DNA of 64,000 bases, taken from the NCBI RefSeq assembly GCF_933775445.1, contig NC_065875.1:13901001-13965000 (forward strand), in the 5' to 3' direction. This DNA is from Argentina anserina. Lineage: Eukaryota; Streptophyta; Magnoliopsida; Rosales; Rosaceae. The translations under genes were made by a program, and so were the position numbers. Below are positions 1-11,626 of the stretch, piece after piece. How positions within the stretch are numbered: the first letter of the stretch is position 1; every line of letters starts with the position of its first letter. The notes under the pieces are model-generated. The model did not search any database, had not been told where the DNA came from, and saw only the letters and a program-made list of their open reading frames with translations.

Positions 1-255
1 TACAATTACACACAGTTGCCTTGAATAATACGGAACTCTTGCACTTCTAAATGTCAGATCCTTTGATGGCTCATAAGTCCCCGTTTATTCCAGTATCGGT
101 CAAGTTTTCAATGTATAGAACTCCAAACATAAAGCAGAAACAGTTCTTTCCTTTATTACACCAAATCTACAGGAAAGCCTACGTTCTTACAAAACTGTTC
201 GCATTACTTGTTACAATTGAATTTAGCATTTTAGCTGCATTCCTCACCTTAGTAG

Positions 256-1972
256 CTAGATCCTCTTCACTGATACCAAGTCTAGAGTAGCACCATATGT
301 TCTGTGCAAGGCTTCTACGCACCAGGCATGACCATCATCAACCGTTGGCATTCTCACGTCCAGGACAGGATTTATTGAAAGATGCGAACCTGGCATTAAT
401 ACAGCAGCCAAAACTCTCAGCACATTCGAAGTATCAATGTCCATCATCACTCGTATTTGTGGAACTCCTTTGGGGGATGGAGGAATCCCCTCAATCTTGA
501 AGTATCCCAGCAAATGGTTTTCTTCCAGCTTGTTGCCAACACCTTCATAAACAATTGCAAGTGCTTGCGCTTGGTTGTCATGAGCTGTCGTGAAGAGCAT
601 CTCTCTTTGGGTTGGTATCCTGGTGTGTCTATGTATAATCGGCACAAAGTTGTTTCCATCTGCTTGAAATCCAATTGACAGAGGTGTGACCTGAATAGAT
701 AGCAGATCTACGGATTCAAAAGGATCATGAGCTCCAGAAGCAACGTATCCCTCTAGTGCTGCGCCAGAGACAGCAGCTTCCAATGGGCTTATCCCTTCAT
801 AAAGCTTCTCTCTTTTGCATATGCTCATGACAAGATTTTTTATTTTTGGTATAAATGAACATCCACCAACAAGTACCACATCATTTAAATCCTCGGGTTT
901 TACCTTTGCATCATGCAAACACTGGATAATGAGGCTAGCACACTTATCAAATACTGAGCGATTAACTTCCTCAAATTCTTCTCGGTCCACAACCTTGCAA
1001 ATTTTCATTCCATCTCCCAAGTCAACATCAATTTGAACAGAATATTGGGAGGACAGACTGTGGATTGCATTCTGAGTCGCAACTCGAAGCAACCCCTTAA
1101 ATTTGATCTCCTCAGCTGCATGACATGTCAAAAGATTCTCCGCGTTTGGTAACAGATAACGCATCATATTCTGAAGCAAGTCTTCTCCTCCAATGGCACT
1201 TCCTGTTAAGGCAATTATTTCAGAAATTCCCCGAGGTGCCTCTTGGGCTGTAACACTTAGGGCTACATCACAGTATCCAGCACCCATATTGAAGATCAGA
1301 ACACTCCTATCTGTTGACTGAAATCCACTTTGTTTTGTATACAAGGTATATAACAATGCCACTGCAGTTGGTTCTGGCATCAATCTCAGGATATGAAGGC
1401 CAGCCATTGCACAAGCTCTTTCGATCCGACTCAGCTGGAATCGGCTGAATGAAACTGGCACAGTAAGAACAACATTTTTTTATGGGCCGGTTTAACTGGA
1501 TTTCGGCCATTTCCCTAAGTTCCACCAAAAAAACTGCCAGAACTTCCTCAGGAGTGGTGGATCTCCAGCAATTTCCAACCAAGGCTGCAATAAATGGGCG
1601 GACACCAATATCCAATGTCTGCACTATAAATGGAAGGCTTTTGCTAGAGTGTACAACTGGATCCGTGTCAACCCGGCCGATTAAGCGTTTCATGTTAAAG
1701 ATTGCAGCTCCAGATAATATTTCATGTTCTGCAGAGAGTTGATTGCTTATTTCCCCTGAAGGAGTTCCGTCCTTGAATGTAACATATGAACTCATCATCT
1801 TCTGGTTCCCACTTTTTTTTAGTATCTCAACCTGTGAGCCATTCCATATTGCGACCCTGCATTGTGAAGTACCAATATCAATTCCAATTGTTGTTTCAGG
1901 AAAGCTGAATGATGATTTTTCCTCCCGACTGGTTTCACTATCAGATGCCACTGTGTATGCTGCCTCGGCCAT
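256..1972 (-). CDS. HSP70-8: HSP70-family protein, HSP70-8 type, with a one-base frameshift
   Basis: Divergent cytosolic HSP70-like protein, probably an ATP-binding chaperone or co-chaperone. The nucleotide-binding fold is clear: phosphate-1 loop GIDIGTSQCRVAIWNG near the N-terminus, phosphate-2 IFNMGAGYCDVAL, and the adenosine motif VVLVGGCSFIPK. The C-terminus is short, with no EEVD tail, as in the plant HSP70-8 clade; length about 571 codons is normal for that clade. I chose the ATG at 1972-1970 (MAEAAYTVAS) because a 3' splice site (TGCAG) lies at 1975, just upstream, and this start resembles the Arabidopsis protein as I remember it. The reading frame breaks at the T7 run 1475-1481 (A7 on the coding strand): the N-terminal part is open to that point and the rest is open in the next frame. 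Six A's would give one uninterrupted frame. It is either a sequencing or assembly error or a very recent null allele; everything else looks intact. Confidence 0.5.
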
Positions 1973-1974
1973 TC

Positions 1975-2542
1975 CTGCATTTTGAAAAGTGGGAGATGAC
2001 AAAAGACGTATTATACAAAGGAAATCAATCAGATCCTAAAATGATACTACAACCAAACTAAAATATCAAAACTGGAGGAAGCCCACAAGAGTGACACATA
2101 CAAAATAAATAAAGCCAACTTGTGGGTGTGTATGTATCCAAAACGTGGATTTATCAAGCAGTCTACAGCATAGTTGTAAGGTACATTTTAGCAGTAGCAA
2201 CATTGTTATTTGTTAATACCGATAATACATGTAAAAAAGCACGAAGCCCACATAATCTAGTGTCAAACTTAAATTCAAACAAACACTTTCTGCAGCAAAA
2301 TCTAAGCTTGACCACAAACTAATATGAACTTAATTTCCAGTTGATACAAAATGTGAAAACTGAAAACTCAGCAATATTTCTTGAAAATAAAAGGAGCCCA
2401 GTACTCATCTCAAGACAGCACAACCAGTTCTTTGGTATTAAGGATTAATTACAGAAACCCAACAACTGAGTAAAGTTGTAAGCATAACCAGCGGAGGAAA
2501 GAGTAGAGTGGTTTAAAGTAAAAGAGCGAGTGTAGAACTTAC
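1975..2542 (-). other. 5'-leader intron of the HSP70-8-type gene
   Basis: Inferred leader intron. On the minus strand a donor GTAAGTTCTAC begins at 2542 and the acceptor ATGCAG ends at 1975, two bases before the ATG. The leader exon would run upstream from 2543 to roughly 2680. Leader introns are common in plant housekeeping and stress genes. A diverged copy of this intron and its donor occurs again at 37195-37545. Confidence 0.5.
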
Positions 2543-2699
2543 AGTTGACAGTTGAGTGACAAAGCAAGGATTGGGAAGAGAATTGAGTAGGATCGGTTTG
2601 GGTTTGGAAGATGAGAAACTTGGGGAAGAGTTTGGAGGTGATGAAATAGAAAGGCGCCCAAGTTTCTAGAGCTTTCCTAGAGGAAGAAGGTGGCTGGCC

Positions 2700-2996
2700 T
2701 TAGAACGCGACACTCGTAAGGAAATCCCTCAATTACTAGAATTTTCAATTTAATATTTTCTCTTATTTTCTTTTCCAAACTAAGAGTTTACATTAACTCA
2801 ATCTCGGCATTCAGTCAATATATAGCGTGACGTTATTCTTTCAAAACAAAAAAAACAATTATGTAAGCTAAAAGTTTCTAATACACACCATTGTACTTAA
2901 TACTGTATTGTAGGTGACATATAGTATATCTATTACACGTATTTGAATTTCATTCTCAATCAGTTTTTTTATTATTATAAAATTAGTGATAAACTC
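2700..2996. other. HSP70-8 upstream region, no gene seen
   Basis: AT-rich DNA between the probable HSP70-8 leader exon and the Copia target site. I see no coding region or RNA gene. It must hold the HSP70-8 promoter, but no convincing heat-shock element cluster or TATA box could be fixed by eye. The Copia insertion only about 1 kb upstream of the ATG may have cut into it. Confidence 0.5.
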
Positions 2997-3001
2997 ATTC
3001 T

Positions 3002-3185
3002 TCTTCCGGAAGAATTACTATTCTACCCTTATGTGTGTCTTAGCCTAATAGGTTTCATGTTAGGAGATAGATTAGCATCTCCGTAATAGATTAGGACTCC
3101 GAATCTTACGGGATTGTGGTTTTGTAATGCCTATATATAGGCCCCCATATCATTCAATAATACACAATTATTTCATCCTGAAACA
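3002..3185 (+). repeat. 5' LTR of the Copia element
   Basis: 184 bp. It ends in ACA and starts TC where the other LTR has the canonical TG, so the first dinucleotide has mutated. A TATA motif (CTATATATAGG) lies at 3131-3141. It differs from the right LTR at about six positions by eye. Confidence 0.5.
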
Positions 3186-3239
3186 CGTTATCAGCACGTT
3201 GCCCTAAAACCCTGAACTTTTAGAGCCCTAGAATTTTTT

Positions 3240-3590
3240 TTTCTCTCCACCGCCGGCCGCCGTCGTCTCCGCCTCCGGCCTCTCCTCGTCGGCGCAGCCC
3301 CGCGCGCAGCCCCTGCATGCTGCCCCCGCAGCCCCGTGCGCAGCCCCTGCATGCTACCCCCGCAGCCCCGCACGCTGCCCTGCCCTGCAGCCCCCGCAAC
3401 GTAGCCCTGCACGCACGCACGCTGCCCCGCACGCAGCCTTGCACGCACCCATGCTGCCCCCGCATGCAGCCCCGCACGCAGATTCTGCCCTGCGGCCCCT
3501 GCTGCCCTGCTGCCCTGCAGCCCCCCCTGCTGCCCCTGCACGCAGCCTCCGCAGCCCCGCAGGGTATCCTCCGCATTCGCTCCGCAAAAA
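3240..3590 (+). repeat. GC-rich degenerate CTGCCC/GCAGCCC array in the Copia leader
   Basis: About 350 bp of irregular repeats built from GCAGCCC, CTGCCC and GCACGC units, sharply GC-rich against AT-rich surroundings. It lies just after the primer-binding region, where gag leaders lie. The related element at 62430-62640 has a shorter, less repetitive version. Several overlapping frames stay open on both strands only because the repeat lacks stops; I do not read them as genes. Confidence 0.5.
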
Positions 3591-5089
3591 CATCTTTTTG
3601 CCCCGAAAAACCCCGCATAAGAGGATTCAAAATTGCTCCTCCCGCATATATACGCAATGAACGCGAACTACACAATCAAACTCTTCGCTCAAGAGAAGCT
3701 ACTCCCGTCTTCCCTACCCTTTTGGGCCTTTAAACTATTTCTCTTTTTTCTTTTTTATTTTCCTATTGCTTATTAAATCGTTTATTTGCACGTTTTCGTT
3801 TTCCTCACGTGCTTGCATAGGAAAAGTGATCACTCGTCGTACTATGGTGATGACATTCATGCCGAGATGGATGATACTTTTGTCATCTACATACGATTTT
3901 GATCGTACCCTCCCAAGATTTTATGTCATCGGACGAAGATTGAAAAGGAATTCAACAAGCAACTTCATGCATGACGATCGATTTGCAGAGCAATTTACTT
4001 ATATGCGGTCTATTTGGCAGACCAACAAGTATGTTTTTCTTAATGTTGCTGCTTTTGAAGATATATATATAAATTATCGGGCGCTATTAGCCTTTTTCAT
4101 GTCTTCTTTTCTGGCCTTTCTTATAACGCCGATGAGACCAAAGAGGGATATGATTCCCCTCTTGGTCGACGTTTTTCATGTGACGGTCTTGGGGGAGTCA
4201 CGTTATTATTTAAAAGGAAGATATCGATTTCGTGTGGTCGCCTGAGTGCACCGCTGTTTTGGGTGCGATCATGAGAATCGCCGATATGCATCGATTATTT
4301 TGTGACCATATACATCACAACCTTCTAATTCCGGTTACATACTTGAATAGTTTCGATTATTGGAAACCTATACAACCCTCGTTTCTTATGGATTCGTCGC
4401 CATCGCGACTGTTATTTGAATGTTTGAGTTTTCTTAAACTCATGTCTACAAACGATAATCTCAAGGTCTACGTACTCATTTATTTGAGTTGATTCATTAC
4501 TCTGATGCGGCACTATTTGCTGACAAAAAGATCCCAAAAATAACGAATTCTATGGGACACACTTAAAAGTGATTTAATAAACGTCTATGACGACGTATTA
4601 CCAGAGTTGACCTTGAAACATGCTCCACATCCGAGAAACACATGTAATTTATTGGCACCTTTATCTATTTCTCGAGGGAATTTTGGAGATGGAAACGTAA
4701 CATTCTTCCATTCTCAAGTAAGCACATTTTTGAGCCTGAGGCTAAGGCTCCGCCCAATCAGATATGCAAGATTTTGTTGCTACAGACTTTTGATTAGTCA
4801 ATCTATTTTGACTATGTCTTCTGCTTACTATTTTTCAAGTATGACGTTGGCATTGTCATGTTTCTTGTTCGACTTTAGCTTAAGTCGTCTATTGGAATTG
4901 GAAGTTTGGTTGTGTTGTATTAAATATTGGCATATTCTATAAAATTTCTCGTCTTTCTTGGACTTGTGAGAATTTTATTTGCCTTGGCTTAGCATGCATG
5001 GTCAACGTTTGCAACTCACGTGGTTTTTAAATTGGCCGCTTTTAGGTTACATGGGACCCCAATAGCACTACATTGTGATTTTGGACTTT

Positions 5090-5480
5090 GAAATTTGGAA
5101 AACGGACCTCGGAACGTCAAAATTGACGTCGTTTTTCCCCGTTACTGTTCCGGCGTTTCCAGAACGTTTTTTGACGTTTTACCGGCGTATTCGCCGCCTT
5201 CCGGCCATATTCCGGCGTTTCCGGCACCGACATCCGGTTCCGGACGGCGTTGCCTGTCGGACCTGAAGTTATGGACTTCATACCGGCCAAGTCTGGCCAC
5301 TGCCGGACGGATTTCCGGCAATCGGTGCCGCCGGCTTCCGACGAGTTTTTCAGACGTTTTTTTTCCGTCGTTTCTCGTCATGTTTCAGCAGTTTTTGCTG
5401 CCACGTTTTCCCAGTCCAAATTTCACCCAGTTTTGAGTTGTATTGACATGGTTTTCCGGTTAATTTTCCGGTTTTCTCCA
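5090..5480 (+). other. TTCCGGCG-rich segment inside the Copia element
   Basis: About 390 bp rich in CCGGC and TTCCGG words, different in composition from the flanking internal sequence. It sits between the gag remnant and the integrase remnant. Open frames cross it on both strands without recognisable similarity. It could be a captured fragment or a decayed low-complexity gag region. Confidence 0.5.
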
Positions 5481-8400
5481 AGTCGTTTCATAGCTCAAAT
5501 GATTTTATTATTATTGGTGACCACCCGCACCAAATGGAAGGTTTTCCACCGTAATTGTTTGGTATTCAACTGCTCTAATACCATGTTTTTCCAACTCTTA
5601 AGTTGAAGAATGTAGTTCTATTGCCATGTGATACATTCGATGGGATTGCCATTTGTTTCAATCCCCTCTGTTACAATATCCTACGGCGTATTGTGTAGAG
5701 AAGTTCACCGCGTTGTTGACTCTTTTAATCTTCATTTTGAGAATGTCCCGCTGTGAAATCGAGTGTCTTGCTAATTGCGTAACCACCCACACTGTCCTAC
5801 GGCGCATGTAGTTGTTTTACGGATCTCGTGCGGAGATTGTGTTGTATATCTTCGTGCCTTGCTAAGTTTTAAAGGCCATTTATGCCAATGATGGATTTTC
5901 ATCTTGATATTTGTGTTAAGAATGGAGAGGAATAAATCTGTCAGATTTCATTGACAATATCTTTTTCAAGCTTCGACAGTAGCTTTGTTAGCCTGTAGAC
6001 ATCGTTTTGCTTGCCTGCAGCAATAGCTTTATGTAACTCAAGATTCTTTGAATCATGGGTTCGGTTTTACTGTTTTCTCGGTTTTGACATGATCGTTTTT
6101 TGGTCATTTTGAACAAGATATGATGATTCGAGTTCTTTGAAATTCACATTATCATCTATTTTTCATGTTCATGAAGCGATTGGAGGACCACCTCACCCAT
6201 GCTCCACACGGTGAGGCCGACCCTGCCTATTTCGGCGGCTCCATGGCATTAAGGCCGTCGGTGGCGGCATCCCCTCCTTCACAGGAGCTTGTGATGCCTC
6301 CCGTGTCTTCTAATGCCTCCATGACAATCTCTGATGCCAATCGCTCATTTTGCAAAGCTTGTTCTTTTGCTAGATTTCAAGGAAGTCCTTATTTGCTAAG
6401 GCTCCAACCGAGAACATTCCATTCTTACAAAGTATTTAAGGTGACATTAGTGGACCCTATCCAACCGAATACGGACATTTTTCGGTATTTTTATGGTATA
6501 GGTTAAGAGCATCGACGCGTTGGTCACACGTCGCTTTGCTTTCCACAAGAAACGCTGCATTCGCTAAAGTTTTTAGCTATGATCATCATACTAAGGGCTC
6601 ACCACCCTTCCCATCCTCTCAAATCTATTTGATTGGATACCGTTGGAGAGTTCACCTCCACGACTTTGATGATTTCATTTTGCATATCTACTGGGATCGT
6701 CGTTGAACATAGTATTCCTCATGTTCATTCACTGCACGATCTAGCAGAGCTTGGACTTGGTTATGGGTACTAACCTGCCGATTTTTGCATGGAGATATGT
6801 AATGATGTTGCATGCAGCGACACTTATTCGTTTTAGACCCACAACTTGCCAAGCGTTTAGTGCGTACCAGATGGTTACTGGATACGATCCCAACGTTCTT
6901 TTTCTTAAACGCCTATTTGGTTAAAGTTGTTTATGTGCCTCTATTGTAGTTATCTCAATGGGTCTACTTGAAACGATTAAGTATTCTGGTTGGTTATGAT
7001 TTATGAATCACCAACACTTGTCCGCTATTTCCAATCTACAACCGTTGATCTCTATCCTGCGATATTAGCAGACGGTCACTTTGATGAGACATACTTCCCG
7101 TCGTTAGGGGGAGATATGGAATGCTCCCATTCTGGTTTTAATGCCAGGAATTGACGTGGTGTGGCACTATGTCTCATTAAGATCCCGCACTACTCAAAGT
7201 GAGCAAATGTGCAACGCATTATCGACCTCCAGAAAGTCAAAGATTCGATGCTCAATCTTTACCGATATTGCGAAAGTGACGAGATCGCACATAAATGTTG
7301 TGATGTGCCGGTAAGGTTGGAACTCTCAGAATATGGGAGAATTTCATATGACCTGGTCCTAGCACCGTTGGCACCATCCCTGACAGTGGGAAAGAAGCCG
7401 GCGATAGCACCATCGTACGCTGTGGTGTTGTCGGCGCCCGTGGTATTGTACCACAAAACAAGGGCGGCAAAGTAAGGGTCATAGCTTCGGTCTTGGCTCC
7501 TGCCTAGATGAGGGGGAGACCATTATTCTCTAGAATCAAATCTAGAAAGAAGCGAAGTGCGTAGGCACAAGTATTTCGCCCATCATCAAGAGATATCCTC
7601 TAAACATGTGTATCAACTAAGTTTCTGTGGGACGCTACAGACTCATTTTGTTGATGTTAGAGAAGAATAGAACTCTCACGAATTGATCGTATACAGCGCG
7701 CGCGTGTGTTTAATGTATTGATCTCCCATGATTGATGATGTATTCGCTTATGCTCTTATTCCGTTGTAAAGCATCAACGATGAGCAACTTGATCGAAGTG
7801 GAAAGAATCAATACAGGCTGAACTAGACTTGTTATGTTGGTCGTTGTTCGTAAGTGTAATGAGAAAGATGAAGTCATGCGATATACGCAGGACTTATGGC
7901 GCAAAGATTGTCTCATTATCCTAGTATTGAGTACGATGAGTTATATTCTCTCGTTATGGACATAATTGCTTTCTGCTACTTGATCAGTAGTAGTGTCCAT
8001 GAAAACTGATTTGCAGCATATGATAGTGGTCATAGAATATCTGTAAAGGGATCTTAACGCAGATATGAGAGTGCCCGAGGGACTTTAAATGCCTCCAGAC
8101 CACGGAGAGCTTATGTAATCAGATTGCGACGTTCGAGAGAACGTAGTACAATCGGTTGCAAGAACTCATACCCATATGTGTTCATATGAAGCTAATTCTT
8201 GATTCTCTATTCCGTCTAGGTATAGATGATGAAGAGATTCAATGAGTTATACATTCATACATGCTAATGTTGTTGGGACACTATTGCTTTCATTATGACG
8301 TGATTAACTATGCGCCTATGCATTGTCATTGGACTTGCATTGCTTCTTTGACATGGGTTTAGTTCTACACTTAGTGAACCAACACAAATCCTATCCACAC

Positions 8401-8559
8401 CAACGCCGCCAGGAGCTCCAGCAACATCAACGTACGCCTTGGTGTAGCAGTCGACACTGGTAGCGTAGAGGATGCGTACGGTTCCGTCTTGGACCAAAAT
8501 CAGTCCTTCATTGGTCCATTCCCCCATTCTTTTCGCGAAAGACACATTAAATGTGACAA

Positions 8560-8930
8560 ATCAGAATCTGTCCAGTTTCGTAGGTCAACTTCAACGAGAC
8601 CTACAGGACCGCTCGCTCGATGAAATATGATGAAATTGGTACCGTTGGAAAGGCCTATGTGTCTACTTTCCAAGGACACCAACCATTCGTTCATAGCTAT
8701 TATATTGAGTGAGTTATGGCCGTTTTAGCAAAGTAGGATAGTCTTGTCCGGAAATTTGCAAGTCAGTCAACTTTGACAGAGCATTGTGAACTGCTCCGAT
8801 CGGATGAGGTTGTGAACCTTATGTCACTGGAAAGCCATGGGTGTCTACTTTTCAGAACATTTTACGGTTCGCTGATACCTATTTTGACGAAGAAGTTATG
8901 GCCGTTTAAGTGAGTGAAGGTCATTCTGCC
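8560..8930 (+). repeat. Diverged tandem duplication, about 180-bp period, in the Copia 3' interior
   Basis: Two related blocks share the order GGAAAG..ATG..GTGTCTACTTT..AGTTATGGCCGTTT. They lie downstream of the reverse transcriptase remnant and are non-coding as far as I can tell. Confidence 0.5.
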
Positions 8931-9334
8931 CGAGAATCTGATTTTCATTGCAAACTCTTGTTTTGAGTTGTTATGCAATCTTGTTTCCTAAGATCTAAGT
9001 TTGGCTAAGTATAGCATGGATGATCTAAGGATGTGTGGCTAGATTAATGGTTAATCATTATCCCAAGACTACGTTTGAGAAGCATGTAATGAACGTTGTG
9101 TACGTTGTTCTTTGTACTCCATGATTATGGCACTAATCAGGGGGAGTTGTATCGTAGACTTCAGGGGGAGTCTAGCTCACATGATGCTATCAAATGTAGA
9201 CGGTGCATTGTGCTCTTTTTCCCTTCGATCAAGCTTTTGTTTTTACCCAAGAGGTTTTTATTTTGCTTGACAAGGTTTTTACTGAGGCAACGATGTGTGC
9301 ACCATGCAACCTAGGCATGCGACACAAGGGGGAG

Positions 9335-9518
9335 TGTTCCGGGAGAATTACTATTCTACCCTTGTGTGTGTCTTAGCCTAATAGGTTTCCTGTTAGGAGA
9401 TAGATTAGCATCTCCGTAATAGATTAGGACTCCGAATCCTACGAGATTGTGGTTTTGTAATGCCTATATATAGGCCCCCATATCATTCAATAATACACAA
9501 TTATTTCATCCTGAAACA
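9335..9518 (+). repeat. 3' LTR of the Copia element
   Basis: 184 bp, TG...CA, preceded by the polypurine tract and followed by the target duplication ATTCT. It is nearly identical to 3002-3185, and a third, more diverged copy lies at 62189-62373. Confidence 0.5.
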
Positions 9519-9523
9519 ATTCT

Positions 9524-10452
9524 TTTATTTTTTTTAATTTACGCCCAAAACATATATCAACATTCCTTATACGATTTGTTTATAATAAATATATTTAAAT
9601 TATTTAATCGAGTTCACTTTTTTTACCCTTCTAGCTATAAATGGAAAATATCTCCATAACTATAGTTCTTACAATTTTTCAAATGCTATAAACATGCAGC
9701 AGTTATAAACATAAATTAAATGTTCAATTTGGTAAATCAGTCTTATCTTAAGAAATAGTCAAACGAAATAAAAAAAGTTATGTTATTTCTATTATTGTCT
9801 TAATAGATCAAAGCAAGTCATGAATGCCAAAAACTACCAAGTTGCCTTTTTTTTTCCATTGCAAAACTATCTGATCATGTTTTTCATTATTTCCTATTCA
9901 AAAACACAAATTTCTTTCTTCTGGTTGTCTAATTTTCCTTTTTCCAACCCACACTTCCTTCTTTAGAGGTAGGATCCTATACAACATAATATTTACCTCT
10001 ATGGAAAGGATAATTAACCTATATGTAAGGATCAATCTACACATCCCACAAAATTAACCAACTGAATAAAAGTTACGTACCTAAACCCACACTCTCTACC
10101 TATAAAACCCATGCTTCCTACCTCAAAGGTAGGGTCCTATAAAATAGAAGATATACCTATGTGGAAAGAATAATTAACATATATGCAACGAATAATCTAC
10201 ACATCCCACAAAGTTAACATACTGAATAGAAATTACGTACATATTCCATAGGAGAAAAAAAAAACAATCAAGTACCATACCCTAAAAAACCACCTACCTT
10301 CCATGTTCAACCCTCACACATTGTTGCCTAACACACATGTATAACAACTAATTTTCCAGGTAGAATACACCTAACCAGTAGATTCAACTCAACAACGAAT
10401 CACATATACATATTTAACATAACTCAAATTTGAGTCATATCCTATAGCACAG
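9524..10452. other. AT-rich spacer with an imperfect 159-bp tandem duplication
   Basis: No gene seen. Two diverged copies of a block beginning AGGTAGG[A/G]TCCTAT start at 9967 and 10126 and share CTACACATCCCACAAA and ATTACGTAC. The spacer ends at the target site of the large element that starts at 10453. Confidence 0.5.
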
Positions 10453-11626
10453 TGTAAGAGGGTGTTTTTGCGGTGCAACTAGGTCCAAAATCGATCGAGG
10501 AAAGGATCCAAGAATGATTTTGTTGTGATTGATTTGACTTGATAGTAACGGCAGCAATTCACTTGTAACAGCAGCGATTCACTTATAATAGCAGCGATTC
10601 ACTTATAACGGCAGAGATTTGCTTGACCGTAACAGCAGCAAATCGAATTTACACGAAACTTACAGAAGGCATAACAACAAATCAAATTCACATGAAACTT
10701 ACAGAAGACATGGTATGAGAGTTGGATGCTTGTGAGTTTAGTAGAGATGAGATCACATGATTTGGATGATGATTAAGGTGTGGTGGGTAAGGGTTTGGAT
10801 AAGAGATATAGAGCTTGCTCTCTTTCTTGGAGTACTAGGTTTTTTCTGGGTTGGGATCAGATCAGATTGAATTGGGATGAATCTCCCCCAGGTTGGAATG
10901 AGTTAGCCTCAATCCTCATGAATCCCCCTTTTTCTAGTGGAGCTGGGAAAGGAAGGAGAGCCTCAAGGACCGCTGGTTTCTGGAATTCTTCTTCATCTCG
11001 GATGTGTGGTATATGGATAGGGGTGGTGATGGCAGGGATAGGTCGGCACCTTGGTGTTGCTGTCACCAACCAAAGATCATGGGCTCCTTAAATCATGCTC
11101 AAAGGAAGTTGTGGGGATAGGAAATCAAAGAGATCTTAGAAGATCTAGGCATGATTTGCGCTCCCTAGTTTTCTGGTTTGCTGTAAATGGCTGAGCACCC
11201 ATCTCAACATCAAAAGAAGAGAACGTGCGTTCTGTTTGAGGAAGAAACAACTGGGATAGAATTGGCCCATGTGTTATATGATGGGTTTTGGGCTAGAAAT
11301 GGGCTTGGGCTTCATTGGGTTGAATATCTCTTTCTCTACTAGTCCAACGTCGAATTTAAAGCCACATAATGCATGAATTTTGGTTTCCAAGCCCAAAATT
11401 TGTTTACGTGCTCTATTTCGACGATGGGTCTCACAAGCTCCGTTACCTTCCATACCACGACCCTCGTGTAAGCCCGAAAGTGTAGTTTGGGTCTACGAGA
11501 ATTGCACGACGTGTTTTAATTTTATGCTTGGCTTGATATTAAGCTTGTTGTGATTTTAGGACCGTTGATTTGGTTCTTCGCATGTCTGGCCTTGACTTTG
11601 GGCTTGTGGAAAAAGAAGCATCAACA
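10453..11626 (-). repeat. 3' LTR of the outer element
   Basis: 1174 bp. On the minus strand it begins TGTTGATGC and ends CTTACA. It contains 20-24-bp tandem repeats (AACRGCAGCRATTCACTTRTA type) at about 10548-10625. It aligns with 22356-23262 plus 25240-25403, but carries about 100 bp near 11310-11420 that the other copy lacks. Confidence 0.5.

Larger units (their letters stand above)
3002..9518 (+). mobile_element. Copia-type LTR retrotransposon, complete ends, decayed interior
   Basis: Full-length element about 6.5 kb with 184-bp LTRs (3002-3185 and 9335-9518) and a perfect target duplication ATTCT (2997-3001 and 9519-9523). A primer-binding-like stretch (CGTTATCAGCACG) follows the left LTR, and a polypurine tract (AAGGGGGAG, ending 9334) precedes the right LTR. 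Copia-type coding remnants run left to right: gag start near 4389, a pre-integrase/integrase stretch about 6340-7130 (for example a CKAC zinc-type motif and the phrase FPSLGG), and reverse transcriptase scraps about 7790-7960. No frame stays open for more than about 120 codons; stops and frameshifts are everywhere and the gag middle is missing. It cannot encode its own proteins. Assignment to Copia is firm; the lineage (Ale or Bianca-like) is a guess. Confidence 0.5.

Noticed and set aside
3191..3733. Several long open frames on both strands over the GC-rich Copia leader
   Set aside because: Simultaneous open frames in several phases arise because the GCAGCCC-type repeat lacks stop codons.
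10780..11091. 103-codon open frame in the outer LTR
   Set aside because: The second LTR copy (22660-22985) does not keep the frame and no protein motif is visible.
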